From: Robiginitomaculum sp.
Lineage (GTDB): Bacteria; Pseudomonadota; Alphaproteobacteria; Caulobacterales; Maricaulaceae
Length of the DNA: 64,000 nt
NCBI GenBank assembly: GCA_002733495.1
Contig: NVVV01000006.1
Span: 40,450-104,449 of the forward strand
Reading direction: 5' to 3'
Position 1 is the stretch's first letter, and the number at the start of each line of letters is the position of its first letter. Shown piece after piece: positions 52,623-61,626 of the stretch. A model generated the notes under the pieces. That model was given only the letters and a program-made list of their open reading frames with translations. It did not search any database and was not told where the DNA came from. The position numbers and the translations under genes are program-made.

Positions 52623-52996
52623 GCCTCGCTCTGGCAACGGCATTGGCGAGCGCTCTGGGTTTTTATCTGGTGCTTGGGGTGCTGTATGGCCTCTATTTTA
52701 TCAGCTTTGCTGCCGGGGCCATGGTGCCGGCGGCCCGTGGGGCCGGGTTGGGTTTTCGCCTGATGATCCTGCCAGGAGCGATCATGTTCTGGCCGGTTCT
52801 GCTGGCCAGGTTGATCAAGGGGTATCCGGCTCCGGCGGTCCCGCCGCGTCCCTTGCGGGGGTTGCATGTGCGCATCTGGGTGTTTTTGGTCCCCATTGTG
52901 GCGCTGGGCATTATGATGACTTTGATGTTGCGGCCCACCGACCCGGTCAATGACAGCCTGCCAAAGGGTGTGCTGATCGAGGAGGTCAATTCATGA
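52619..52996 (+). CDS. Small three-helix membrane protein of redox operon
   Basis: A 125-residue protein with three hydrophobic helices (about 4-36, 42-64, 82-103) and a motif GAGLGFRLMILPGAIMFWP between the first two. No family name is certain. It overlaps the upstream and downstream genes by 4 bases each, so it is surely made with them. It could anchor or dock the soluble flavoenzyme to the membrane. Confidence 0.78.
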   Translation: MSLALATALASALGFYLVLGVLYGLYFISFAAGAMVPAARGAGLGFRLMILPGAIMFWPVLLARLIKGYPAPAVPPRPLRGLHVRIWVFLVPIVALGIMMTLMLRPTDPVNDSLPKGVLIEEVNS

Positions 52997-54057
52997 GCCA
53001 CGGTTATCAGGCGATCCAGTGGAATGGCTTCAAGTGGCGCTATGATATTGTCATGCTTTTGGGCGTCGCAGCTTTCATAACCGCCTTTTCCCTGATGACT
53101 ATGGCTTCGCGGCCACCAGAGCAAAGCCTGACCATGGTTCAGGTGTTGATCCGGGCCTTTGGCGCTTCGGCCTTTTTATTGCTGACGGTCATTCTGGCCA
53201 TTGGCCCACTGGCGCGGCTAAGTGCACGCTTCAAGCCATTATTATACAACCGACGACATATGGGCGTGCTGTGCTTTATTTTGGCGCTGGTCCATGCGGG
53301 GCTGTCTTTGCTCTGGTATCAGGGGTTTTCTGCCCTCAACCCGGTTGTGGCGCTTTTTGTCTCCAATGCGCGCTATACCTCCATTGCGGGTTTTCCCTTT
53401 GAAAGCCTGGGCGTTGTGGCGCTGATCCTGTTAGCTTTTCTGGCTGTTAGCAGCCATGATTACTGGCAGGCAGCCTTGGGGCCTACCTTGTGGAAGCGCA
53501 TCCATATGGGGGTGTATGTGGCCTATGGCCTGTTGGTCATGCATGTCTTGTTGGGGACGATTCAGGGCGAAAAGGACGTGCTTTATCCGGTCAGCATCAT
53601 TGGCGCCTTTTGCCTGCTGGCCTTTCTGCATGGGGCTTCGGCTCTTGCAGGGCGTTTTCGTGATAAAACTGCGGCGGCGTCGCTGGATGGCTGGATCAAT
53701 ATCGGTGCACCAGACAACATTCCGGAAAACCGGGCGCGGATTATCAAGGCCGCGTCAGGGGATCGCATTGCGGTGTTTCGTTATGATGGCAAGATTAGCG
53801 CCGTGACCAATGTGTGTGCGCACCAAAATGGCCCGCTGGGCGAGGGGCGCATTGTTGATGGCTGCATCACCTGCCCGTGGCATGGCTGGCAATACCGCCC
53901 CGAAGACGGGCGCTCGCCCGCGCCCTTTGATGAAAAAATTTCCACCTATCGGGTGCAGGTCGATGGGGGCATGGTTTACGTGCATCCCGAGGCCTTGCCG
54001 CCGGGCACGCCAACCCCGCCCGCACTGATCAAAGAGGTTAAACATGACAAAGCCTAA
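52993..54057 (+). CDS. Ferric-reductase-like haem membrane protein with C-terminal Rieske domain
   Basis: A 354-residue fusion. Six helices (about 18-215) resemble the ferric reductase / YedZ transmembrane domain, with probable haem histidines at 89 and 101 (RRHMG, LVHAG) and 171 and 184 (RIHMG, VMHVLLG). Residues about 232-335 are a Rieske domain with Cys275-x-His277 and Cys294-x2-His297 (CAHQNGPLGEG; CPWHGWQY). Electrons could pass between the membrane haem and the Rieske cluster. No NAD or FAD reductase domain is attached. Overlaps by 4 bases upstream and 14 downstream. Confidence 0.88.
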   Translation: MSHGYQAIQWNGFKWRYDIVMLLGVAAFITAFSLMTMASRPPEQSLTMVQVLIRAFGASAFLLLTVILAIGPLARLSARFKPLLYNRRHMGVLCFILALVHAGLSLLWYQGFSALNPVVALFVSNARYTSIAGFPFESLGVVALILLAFLAVSSHDYWQAALGPTLWKRIHMGVYVAYGLLVMHVLLGTIQGEKDVLYPVSIIGAFCLLAFLHGASALAGRFRDKTAAASLDGWINIGAPDNIPENRARIIKAASGDRIAVFRYDGKISAVTNVCAHQNGPLGEGRIVDGCITCPWHGWQYRPEDGRSPAPFDEKISTYRVQVDGGMVYVHPEALPPGTPTPPALIKEVKHDKA

Positions 54058-54799
54058 GGATTCCTTCTTCGTTGGTTATGCCGATAAATTACCGCCAATG
54101 GACCGACGCGCCATGGTCATTTTGGGCGGTGCCGGTATCGCCGGGGCGGCACTAGCCGGGGCCAAGCTGGCCGTGCATCAACAGGCCCGTGGCAGTGGTA
54201 GTTGGGATCAGGCCAAAATTGTTGATCTGACCGGAATGGTCGAACAATCGCCTTATCCGGTTTTGCGCACAGTTTCACTGGACGGGCAAATGCGCAGCGT
54301 CTCACTGGTCTGTTCAAACAAATGCGGCGTGTCGGCGCAATTGGCCCAGTTCGATGGAAAGCCGGTCTGGGTTCGTGGTTCGGTCATTGCGCGCGGGCGG
54401 CATCGCCTGCTGGCGGTGGTTAGCGATGCCGAGTGGGTCGGCCCGGCGCAAAACGCCTCGCCGGTGCATGCCGTGCAAGAGGAATATCTGGGGCGCGCGG
54501 CCTTAAACGGCGAAATTCTGGACGCCAAATGCTGGACCGGGGCCATGCGCCCGGGGGTGGGCAAAACCCACAAATCCTGCGCCTCTTTGTGCATCCGCAT
54601 GGGCGGCACGCCATGGTTTCTGGCCAAAGACAAGGCTGGTAAACGCGCTGTTTTTGTGCTCACCGGGCCGAGGGGTGAGCCTCTACGCGATGAAATCTTG
54701 TCGCTGGTGGGCGAGCCGGTGCGGGCCAGCGGGAAGCTAATTCGCCGCGATGATCTGGTACAGTTTCGCGTCGATCCGGCGACCATTCATTCTGTTTAA
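54044..54799 (+). CDS. Membrane-anchored Cys-rich protein of redox operon
   Basis: A 251-residue protein with an N-terminal anchor (about 20-46) beginning in a twin-arginine-like DRRAMVILGG, and a soluble part with two stretches. The second carries a distinctive motif, about residues 160-190: Lys-Cys-Trp, Met-Arg-Pro-Gly-x-Gly-Lys-x-His, Cys-Ala-x2-Cys and a Gly-Gly pair. The Cys/His pattern could bind metal or haem. I recall similar proteins of unknown function beside Rieske/ferric-reductase genes but can give no name. It ends the four-gene operon. Confidence 0.8.
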   Translation: MTKPKDSFFVGYADKLPPMDRRAMVILGGAGIAGAALAGAKLAVHQQARGSGSWDQAKIVDLTGMVEQSPYPVLRTVSLDGQMRSVSLVCSNKCGVSAQLAQFDGKPVWVRGSVIARGRHRLLAVVSDAEWVGPAQNASPVHAVQEEYLGRAALNGEILDAKCWTGAMRPGVGKTHKSCASLCIRMGGTPWFLAKDKAGKRAVFVLTGPRGEPLRDEILSLVGEPVRASGKLIRRDDLVQFRVDPATIHSV

Positions 54800-54870
54800 T
54801 ATTGCTTTGATTGCTAGCGAATACCTTTGCCGTTTTTTTCCAACCCCCTCATCCAAACCTTCTTCCCTTG

Positions 54871-54964
54871 TCGCTCTCCGGCTTGACCGGAGAAACCATT
54901 GTGAAGGTAAACGTATATTGCAGTGCTTTATGGACCCTCCGGTCAAGCCGGAGGGCGACGAAGG
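54871..54964. repeat. Two palindromic interspersed repeats in opposite orientation
   Basis: CTCTCCGG-CTTGA-CCGGAGA (54871-54900) and, 30 bases later, an inverted copy with core CCTCCGG-TCAAG-CCGGAGG (54930-54964). Same family and arrangement as the pairs at 17184-17424, placed between two convergent genes. Confidence 0.88.
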
Positions 54965-54975
54965 ATGTTGCGCGT

Positions 54976-56778
54976 TTATTCCCCGCCCGACAGTTCATCC
55001 AGTTCCAGCCAGCGTAATTCCATGTCTTCGATTTTGTCAGAGGCTTCGATAAGGGCTTTGCTTGCCTGGTCAAAGCGTTTGCGGTCATTGGAAAAAAGGT
55101 CCGGATCAGCGAGGATGACATTAATTTTTTCAATGCGTTCTTCAAGGGCTTTGATCTCAAGGGGCAGGGTTTTTAGCGCGTGTTGATCCGTGAAGGTCAG
55201 CTTGACCTTGCCGGGTTTTATCTCTCCGGCAGCCGGTTTTGACTTTGCGTTCTTATTACCTTGTTTCTTGTTCTTTTTCTTCTCGCCGGGATTGCCTTTG
55301 CGTTGGCGCAGCATATCGGAATACCCGCCCGGATATTCACGCCATTGCCCCGGACCTTCGTGAACAATGATCGAGGTTGTCACCCGGTCGAGAAAATCCC
55401 GGTCATGGCTGACCAGCATCACCGTGCCGGCATAATCGGATAAAAACGCCTGCAAGAGGTCCAGTGTTTCCAGATCAAGATCATTGGTTGGCTCGTCCAG
55501 CACCAGAAAGTTGCCCGGCAGGGCCAGTGATCGGGCCAGCATCAGACGCGCTTTTTCGCCCCCTGAAAGCACGCCAACCGGCGTGCCTGCCTGATCGGGG
55601 GTGAAGAGAAAGTCCTTCATATAGGCCATGACGTGTTTTCGACCGCTGGCCAGGTCCACCATATCGCCGCCATTGGTCAGCGCTTCTTTGAGCGACCATT
55701 CGGGGTTCAGCTCTGAACGGTTCTGATCCATGCTAACCAGGTCAACAGTATCGCCGATTTTAATGGTGCCGGTATCAGGGGTCAGCTCGCCAATCAGCAT
55801 TTTTAAGAGCGTCGTCTTGCCTGCGCCATTGGGGCCAACAATGCCCACCCGGCTGCCCCTTGTGATGCGGCAGGAAAAGTTCTCGATCAGGGTTTGATCG
55901 CCATAGGCTTTGCCAATGTGTTTGGCATCAATAATGATTTTCCCCGCGCCGCGCCCCTCGGCAACGTTCAAGGTAATATTACCTTTTGGCCCTTCAAAAC
56001 CACGTTTCTGGGCGCGCAAATCACCAAGGTTTTTCAGGCGGCGTACATTACGTTTACGCCGCGCCGTGACGCCATAACGCAGCCAGTGTTCTTCGCGGAC
56101 GATTTTGCGCGCCAGCTTGTGCTGTTCCTGCTCTTCTTGTTCCAGCACCTCATCGCGCCAGTCTTCAAAGGCGCCAAACCCTTTGCCCAGCATGCGGCAC
56201 TGCCCCCGGTCCACCCACAGGGTTTTGCGGCTAAGGCGTTCCAGAAAGCGCCGATCATGGCTGATCAGTACCAGTGCGGAGGACAGTGAAGATAATTCGC
56301 GCTCCAGCCATTCAATGCTGGGCAGGTCCAGATGGTTGGTTGGCTCGTCCAGCAAGAGAACATCGGGCTTGGGGGCCAGCGTGCGGGCCAGTGCGGCGCG
56401 GCGCGCTTCACCGCCAGAGATCAGTTTGGGGTCTTCTTCGCCGGTTAAGCCCAGCGCCTGCATCAGCGCCTGCGCCCGGTAATGATCATCGCCGGGGGCC
56501 AGGCCCGCCTCGACATAATCGTCAATGCGCGTATAGCCGGAAAAGTCTGGCTCTTGTGGCAGATAGCGTATGGTGGTGCCAGGTTGTATAAAAACGCTGC
56601 CCTCATCAGGCTCGATCAGGCCCGCCATGACTTTCAACAGCGTGGATTTGCCCGAGCCATTGCGTCCCACCACGCACAGGCGCTCGCCGGCGTGCAATGC
56701 GCATTCGGCCCCGTCCAGCACTTGGGTGTTGCCAAAACTTTGTTCAATATCGCGGACATGCAAAAGGGGCGGGGCCAT
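54976..56778 (-). CDS. ABC-F family ATPase, Uup-like
   Basis: A 600-residue protein with two ABC domains and no membrane part. Walker A: GRNGSGKST (about 38-46) and GPNGAGKTT (about 317-325); signatures ISGGEARRAALAR and LSGGEKARLMLAR; Walker B followed by LLDEPTNHLD and VLDEPTNDLD. A Lys/Asn-rich linker (GEKKKNKKQGNKNAKSK) leads to a C-terminal coiled coil (about 530-600), as in Uup. ABC-F proteins act on ribosomes or DNA-linked processes. It precedes pyk by 17 bases in the same direction. Confidence 0.92.
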   Translation of the reverse strand: MAPPLLHVRDIEQSFGNTQVLDGAECALHAGERLCVVGRNGSGKSTLLKVMAGLIEPDEGSVFIQPGTTIRYLPQEPDFSGYTRIDDYVEAGLAPGDDHYRAQALMQALGLTGEEDPKLISGGEARRAALARTLAPKPDVLLLDEPTNHLDLPSIEWLERELSSLSSALVLISHDRRFLERLSRKTLWVDRGQCRMLGKGFGAFEDWRDEVLEQEEQEQHKLARKIVREEHWLRYGVTARRKRNVRRLKNLGDLRAQKRGFEGPKGNITLNVAEGRGAGKIIIDAKHIGKAYGDQTLIENFSCRITRGSRVGIVGPNGAGKTTLLKMLIGELTPDTGTIKIGDTVDLVSMDQNRSELNPEWSLKEALTNGGDMVDLASGRKHVMAYMKDFLFTPDQAGTPVGVLSGGEKARLMLARSLALPGNFLVLDEPTNDLDLETLDLLQAFLSDYAGTVMLVSHDRDFLDRVTTSIIVHEGPGQWREYPGGYSDMLRQRKGNPGEKKKNKKQGNKNAKSKPAAGEIKPGKVKLTFTDQHALKTLPLEIKALEERIEKINVILADPDLFSNDRKRFDQASKALIEASDKIEDMELRWLELDELSGGE

Positions 56779-56795
56779 ATCAGCCTCTATGCTGT

Positions 56796-58208
56796 TTAAT
56801 CAACACGGGCGATGCGCAACAGATTGGTTTTTCCGGGCGCACCAAAGGGAATGCCGGCGGTGACCACAATGCGGTCTCGCACTTTGGCTATGCCCTCTTT
56901 CTTGGACTGGGCCTTGGCCTTATTGACCATGTCATCAATGTCCTGGGCGTCCTCAATCTCGATGGCTGTTACCCCCCAGACCAGGGCCAGACGCCGCGCG
57001 GTAGAGCGGTTGGGCGTCAGGCCTATAATGCGCTGAATCGGGCGCTCGCGTGCGGCACGGTAAGCCGTCGAGCCAGACGAGGTGTAGGTGACGATAGCGG
57101 CGGCATTGATGGTATCGGCGGCCAGATGCGCTGCGGCCATAATGGCGTCAGGGGTGGTGCTTTCACGCTCCAGCCGCTCAGCGGCCAGCAGGCGGCGGTA
57201 GCTGTCGGCGCGCTCAACACGACGGATAATGCGATCCATCATTTTAGCCGATTCAACCGGATAGGCTCCCATAGCGGTTTCGCCAGAGAGCATCACAGCA
57301 TCGGCCCCATCATAAACGGCGGTGGCCACGTCCGAGGCCTCGGCACGGGTGGGGGCGGGGTTCTGAATCATGGATTCCAGCATTTGCGTGGCGACAATCA
57401 CCGGCTTGCCCATGGAGCGGCTGGCGCGAATGATCTGCTTTTGCAAAATCGGCACATCTTCAGGGGGCAACTCCACCCCCAGATCACCGCGCGCTACCAT
57501 CACCGCATCTGAGAGTTCCAGAATTTCATCAAGCTTGGTAATCGCCAATGGCTTTTCCAGCTTGGAGATTATGGCCGCCTTGCCGCCAACCAGTTTGCGC
57601 AGTTCGGCCACATCCTCGGGTCCTTGCACAAAAGAGAGTGCCACCCAGTCCACTCCCAAAGACAGCGCAAAGGCCAGATCGCGCATATCCTTGTCGGTGA
57701 TGGCTGAAATAGGCAGGCGCGCGCCCGGCAAATTGACGCCCTTGTGCGGTGATAATTTACCCCTGGTCAGTACAATGGCCGTGGCAAACCCGTCGCCTAC
57801 CGACGTGATTTCAAAGCGCATGCGCCCATCATCAACCAGCAGCAATTCACCCTTTTTCAGAACCTTGAATATTTCCGGGTGGGGCAAGGGCGCACGGGTT
57901 TCATCACCTTCTGCCTTGTCCAGATCAAAACGATAATCCTGGCCTTCCTCAAGGTGGGCTTCGCCGTTTTTAAATTCGCCCAGGCGGAGTTTTGGTCCCT
58001 GCAAATCGGCCAATACGGCAATGGGTCTTTTCTTTATCGTCTCGACGGCCCGGATTGTGTGGTAAACGCGCTGGTGATCCTCATGCGTGCCATGGGAAAA
58101 ATTCATGCGAAAGACATCAACACCAGTATCAAAAAGGGCAGATATGGTTTCGGCAGACTGGCTGGCCGGGCCAAGCGTGGCAACAATTTTTGTACGGGCG
58201 CGTTTCAT
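56796..58208 (-). CDS. pyk: Pyruvate kinase
   Basis: A 470-residue pyruvate kinase converting phosphoenolpyruvate and ADP to pyruvate and ATP. TKIVATLGPAS at the N-terminus, FRMNFSHG, the active-site IISKLEKPLAI (lysine 221 region), VMVARGDLGVELP and the MLSGETAMGAYPVE stretch are all intact. The C-terminal regulatory domain is present. Glycolytic role in the cytosol. It has a weak ribosome site. Confidence 0.96.
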   Translation of the reverse strand: MKRARTKIVATLGPASQSAETISALFDTGVDVFRMNFSHGTHEDHQRVYHTIRAVETIKKRPIAVLADLQGPKLRLGEFKNGEAHLEEGQDYRFDLDKAEGDETRAPLPHPEIFKVLKKGELLLVDDGRMRFEITSVGDGFATAIVLTRGKLSPHKGVNLPGARLPISAITDKDMRDLAFALSLGVDWVALSFVQGPEDVAELRKLVGGKAAIISKLEKPLAITKLDEILELSDAVMVARGDLGVELPPEDVPILQKQIIRASRSMGKPVIVATQMLESMIQNPAPTRAEASDVATAVYDGADAVMLSGETAMGAYPVESAKMMDRIIRRVERADSYRRLLAAERLERESTTPDAIMAAAHLAADTINAAAIVTYTSSGSTAYRAARERPIQRIIGLTPNRSTARRLALVWGVTAIEIEDAQDIDDMVNKAKAQSKKEGIAKVRDRIVVTAGIPFGAPGKTNLLRIARVD

Positions 58209-58327
58209 AGTTTTCTCATTTTTGAATCAGCGCAATTAGGCCCCTGTTCGTGTTCAGGTGCAAGCGACGTTCGGGATAAATACCGGGTTTATGTGACAGT
58301 ATGTAAGAGGGGCTACACGCAGGGCCG

Positions 58328-59125
<798 letters not shown>

Positions 59126-59264
59126 ATGATTCTCCCCATCCGGGGTATCGTATTACAGTTAGGCGCAAACGCTAATACTGATCATTTTGCCGCCAAAGTG
59201 GCACAGCTTGGCGTGTGCTCACTTGTGTCCTTTATGCTTTTGAAGCAAAAACAGCACTTAATGC

Positions 59265-59301
59265 AAAAAGAAAAAACCCGCCAAGTCATTGACTTAGCGG
59301 G
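59265..59301 (-). terminator. Rho-independent terminator of tRNA-Asn
   Basis: On the minus strand CCCGCTAAGTC and GACTTGGCGGG form an 11-pair stem (one G-U) around AAT, followed by TTTTTTC. It begins 6 bases after the tRNA CCA end. Confidence 0.93.
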
Positions 59302-59307
59302 CCTGAT

Positions 59308-59383
59308 TGGCTCCTCGGACTGGACTCGAACCAGTGACCCGCTGATTAACAGTCAGCTGCTCTACCAACTGAGCTACCGAGGA
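59308..59383 (-). tRNA. tRNA-Asn (GTT)
   Basis: A 76-base cloverleaf: acceptor TCCTCGG / CCGAGGA, D arm with AGCTCAGTTGGTAGAGC, anticodon loop CTGTTAATC giving GTT, T arm GGTTCGAGTCC, discriminator G and encoded CCA. Confidence 0.97.
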
Positions 59384-59500
59384 TCAGAGCCATCACAAAA
59401 GTGATGCGCAGCGCGTCATAGCAAAGCCTTTGCCGCTGCGAAAGTCTGAATGTGCATCTTATGCGGCAAATTGCAGTACCGGGGATGATTGTGAGGACGC

Positions 59501-59530
59501 AAAAAAAAGGGAGCCAGAAAACCGGCTCCC
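59501..59530 (-). terminator. Rho-independent terminator upstream of tRNA-Asn
   Basis: On the minus strand GGGAGCCGG-TTTT-CTGGCTCCC (one G-T pair) is followed by eight T. It is 176 bases past the carbonic anhydrase stop, too far to be its obvious terminator, and closes the candidate small RNA below. Confidence 0.93.
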
Positions 59531-59575
59531 GAAAGGCGTTGGGTGAATGGTGGGGTGTCTTCAGGGAAGACCGTG
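59501..59575 (-). ncRNA. Candidate small RNA downstream of CtrA box
   Basis: Minus-strand segment of about 75 bases between a perfect CtrA box and a strong terminator. It contains a small hairpin GTCTTC-CCT-GAAGAC (near 59560-59575), then single-stranded ACACCCCACCATTCACCC, and the terminator hairpin. A GATATT -10-like element follows the CtrA box. No open reading frame of note is present. The CCCCACC stretch could pair with ribosome-binding sites. The 5' end is a guess. Confidence 0.45.
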
Positions 59576-59594
59576 ACAATATCGCAAGCAATCC

Positions 59595-59609
59595 TTAAGA
59601 AGCGGTTAA
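59595..59609. promoter_or_regulatory. Perfect CtrA-type box
   Basis: TTAA-GAAGCGG-TTAA, a full match to the Caulobacter CtrA consensus, in the 322-base gap between tRNA-Asn and carbonic anhydrase. A GATTC methylation-type site lies at 59634. It is positioned to control transcription of the candidate small RNA on the minus strand. Confidence 0.55.
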
Positions 59610-59705
59610 CACCTCACAAGAAAAGAGGCATTGGATTCATCAAGCTTTCCAGCTTCTCAATAAATATGGTTAACGGCGGCTCAATGTTCTGTGAGAAGAC
59701 CCCCT

Positions 59706-60512
59706 CTATTGCGTGTGCAGTATGAAGCGCCGGTTGGTGTTTTGAACGGGGCGATAATTGTCGGCATAAAGCCCGGCAAAGGCGTCAATCTGCGCTCTGG
59801 AGGCCTCTAAAGGCTGATCAAAGACGGCCCAACTGACCACTTCGGAGCAGGGCGGCGTGGTGAGTGAGCCTTCATAGCGAAAATACCCGCGATCACGGGG
59901 CAGCAGCGCCCCGGGCTTGAATTTTTTCTTGGCTTTCATCTGGCCGGGGTCCAGCGGAGCAATATTCCATATTTTCTGCAAAGCGGGATTGGCCTGACCT
60001 TCCTTGAAGAACACCCCAAGCACGCCAAGGGAGCCATCTTCGGCCTGGTGCACAAAATGCGCTTCCAGCGGGTAATGCCGACCATTGACCGTGTGTTCGC
60101 TGTTATGATGGAAGTGAAATTGCAACAGGGTATAGGTTTTGCCATCTAAGACCATGGTGCCCTTTTTATCGCTGTTGACCTGAATGGTGTGGCCATTATT
60201 GACGACGGTGGGCACGAAGCCTTTCCAATTGATACTGATGGCGGGCAAGGGCGCAAGGCGGGCCGCCATCAGGTCAATGGGTGATTGCTGTGTGCCGCTG
60301 GCGCAGGCGCCATAGGCCGGGGAGAGAGTGCCCCAGTTTTCGGGGCCATCATGGCCATTATAGCTCCAGTGCGGTGCAGCAGTCCTGTCATGTGATTCGG
60401 CTTTTGCCTCTGCTTTATGGTGTTTTTCCATACCATCCCGGGCAAACCCTGCATTGCCAATCAGGCTAAGCGCAATGGATGTTAGAAGGACCAATTTATA
60501 ATTGTGTTGCAT
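59706..60512 (-). CDS. Alpha-type carbonic anhydrase, periplasmic
   Basis: A 268-residue alpha carbonic anhydrase with a signal peptide (about 1-24, ending NAGFA) and a His/Lys-rich stretch after it. The zinc ligands are the histidines of LLQFHFHHNSEH and the one in LEAHFVHQ; GTLSPAYGACASGTQQSPIDL and TPPCSEVVSW are family landmarks with the disulfide cysteines. It interconverts CO2 and bicarbonate in the periplasm. I start at 60512 (GGGGAG six bases before); longer frames run into the tRNA-Cys gene. Confidence 0.95.
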   Translation of the reverse strand: MQHNYKLVLLTSIALSLIGNAGFARDGMEKHHKAEAKAESHDRTAAPHWSYNGHDGPENWGTLSPAYGACASGTQQSPIDLMAARLAPLPAISINWKGFVPTVVNNGHTIQVNSDKKGTMVLDGKTYTLLQFHFHHNSEHTVNGRHYPLEAHFVHQAEDGSLGVLGVFFKEGQANPALQKIWNIAPLDPGQMKAKKKFKPGALLPRDRGYFRYEGSLTTPPCSEVVSWAVFDQPLEASRAQIDAFAGLYADNYRPVQNTNRRFILHTQ

Positions 60513-60658
60513 GTTAATCTCCCCAATAGCGCGAATCGATAGAGCATAATTGCCGCAAGTCGCAATCAAGGCAAAGGAAAGTACGTTTGGGGCCTGTAAA
60601 TTGTTGAAAGGGCTATAAATTGCAGCCTGTCCAGCTTTGTATATCATCAGGAAAAAGC

Positions 60659-60732
60659 TGGAGGCCCCGCCCGGAATCGAACCGGGGTGCAAGGATTTGC
60701 AATCCTCTGCGTAACCACTCCGCCACAGGGCC
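60659..60732 (-). tRNA. tRNA-Cys (GCA)
   Basis: A 74-base cloverleaf: acceptor GGCCCTG / CGGGGCC (one G-T pair), D arm GGCGGAGTGGTTACGC, anticodon loop ATTGCAAAT giving GCA, T arm GGTTCGATTCC and encoded CCA. The remaining parts of the gap 60513-60873 show no other gene. Confidence 0.97.
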
Positions 60733-60873
60733 AAGGCGCGAAATGACATCGCGCAGCGCTCTATAACCGGAGTTTCGTTCCAGGTCCATGCGTCGATTCA
60801 CCTGATTGCACGTTTTGTCTGCACAGCGTAAAAGGGTTCATAATTTTTATTCTATTTGAGGGAATCAGCACTG

Positions 60874-61533
60874 ATGTTTGATGTCGAGGCCGCCCGGCGT
60901 GCCATGGTGAACAGTCAAATCCGCGTCAATGACGTAACCGATCCACGTTTGCTGGCGGCGCTTTCAACCTTGCCACGTGAATTGTTTGTGCCCAAGGCAG
61001 AGGCTTCCACGGCCTATGGCGAACGCGATGTCCCACTGGGGGGCGGACGCTATCTAATCAAGCCGCGCGAGTTTGCCAAGCTGGTGGATGCGCTGGGCAT
61101 TGGCCCTTCGGATCTGGTTTTAAACATTGGTGCTGGTCGGGGCTATAGCGCCGCCATTTTGGGGGCACTGGCCGAAACCGTGGTGGCGCTGGAGCCTGAC
61201 GAGAGCTTGCGGGCTTGTGCAGAAAAAACACTCAGCCTTGTCCATGCGGATAATGTGGCGGTTATTGATGGCGACTTGCGGGCCGCCGCGCCGGATCAAG
61301 GCCCCTTTGATGTGATCTTTGTGGATGCCAGTGTATCGTCAATGCCGCAGACTTGGCTGGACCAGTTGGCGGAAAATGGCCGTCTGGGTGTTTTTGAACG
61401 CGATGGCGGGGCGGGGCATGGCGTTGTTTACGTCCGCGTCAATGGCAGTGTCGGTCGCCGTGTTGTATTTGATGCCAGCATTCCTTATTTACCTGGGTTT
61501 GAACCGGCCAAGACCTTTTCCTTTGCCCAATAA
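60874..61533 (+). CDS. Protein-L-isoaspartate O-methyltransferase family protein
   Basis: A 219-residue SAM-dependent methyltransferase. ARRAMVNSQIRVNDVTDPRLLAAL and LPRELFVPK open it; the SAM loop is VLNIGAGRGYSAAILGALA and a later acidic residue lies in VALEPDES. In alphaproteobacteria this PIMT-like protein sits just upstream of tolC, as here. Whether it repairs isoaspartate or does something else is not clear; members in this position lack some of the catalytic residues of true PIMT. The start at 60874 has GAGG eleven bases before. Confidence 0.85.
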   Translation: MFDVEAARRAMVNSQIRVNDVTDPRLLAALSTLPRELFVPKAEASTAYGERDVPLGGGRYLIKPREFAKLVDALGIGPSDLVLNIGAGRGYSAAILGALAETVVALEPDESLRACAEKTLSLVHADNVAVIDGDLRAAAPDQGPFDVIFVDASVSSMPQTWLDQLAENGRLGVFERDGGAGHGVVYVRVNGSVGRRVVFDASIPYLPGFEPAKTFSFAQ

Positions 61534-61571
61534 ATCCCTACCTGTTCGTTAGGTGCAACGGCCGGGCGGCG

Positions 61572-61599
61572 GCAAAAAAACACGGGTGTCTTTTTTTGC
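61572..61599. terminator. Possible terminator or attenuator hairpin between PIMT-like gene and tolC
   Basis: GCAAAAAAACAC and GTGTCTTTTTTTGC can pair with a small bulge. The stem is A/T-rich, so it is a weak terminator; it lies 38 bases after the PIMT-like stop and 28 before the tolC start. Confidence 0.3.
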
Positions 61600-61626
61600 G
61601 ATGGCCCCTATAGTCAGGTGATGAAT

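Noticed and set aside
56697..57512. A 271-codon plus-strand frame over pyk and the ABC-F gene
   Set aside because: Antisense to two certain genes; composition Gly/His-rich, no domain.
59205..59222. Sigma-54-like TGGCACAGCTTGGC upstream of the enoyl-CoA hydratase
   Set aside because: The TTGG element is at the wrong spacing.
59346..59591. An 81-codon minus-strand frame across tRNA-Asn and its upstream spacer
   Set aside because: It reads through a tRNA and a terminator; not a gene.
60513..60749. N-terminal extension of carbonic anhydrase to 60749
   Set aside because: It overlaps the tRNA-Cys gene; the ATG at 60512 has a strong ribosome site and signal peptide.
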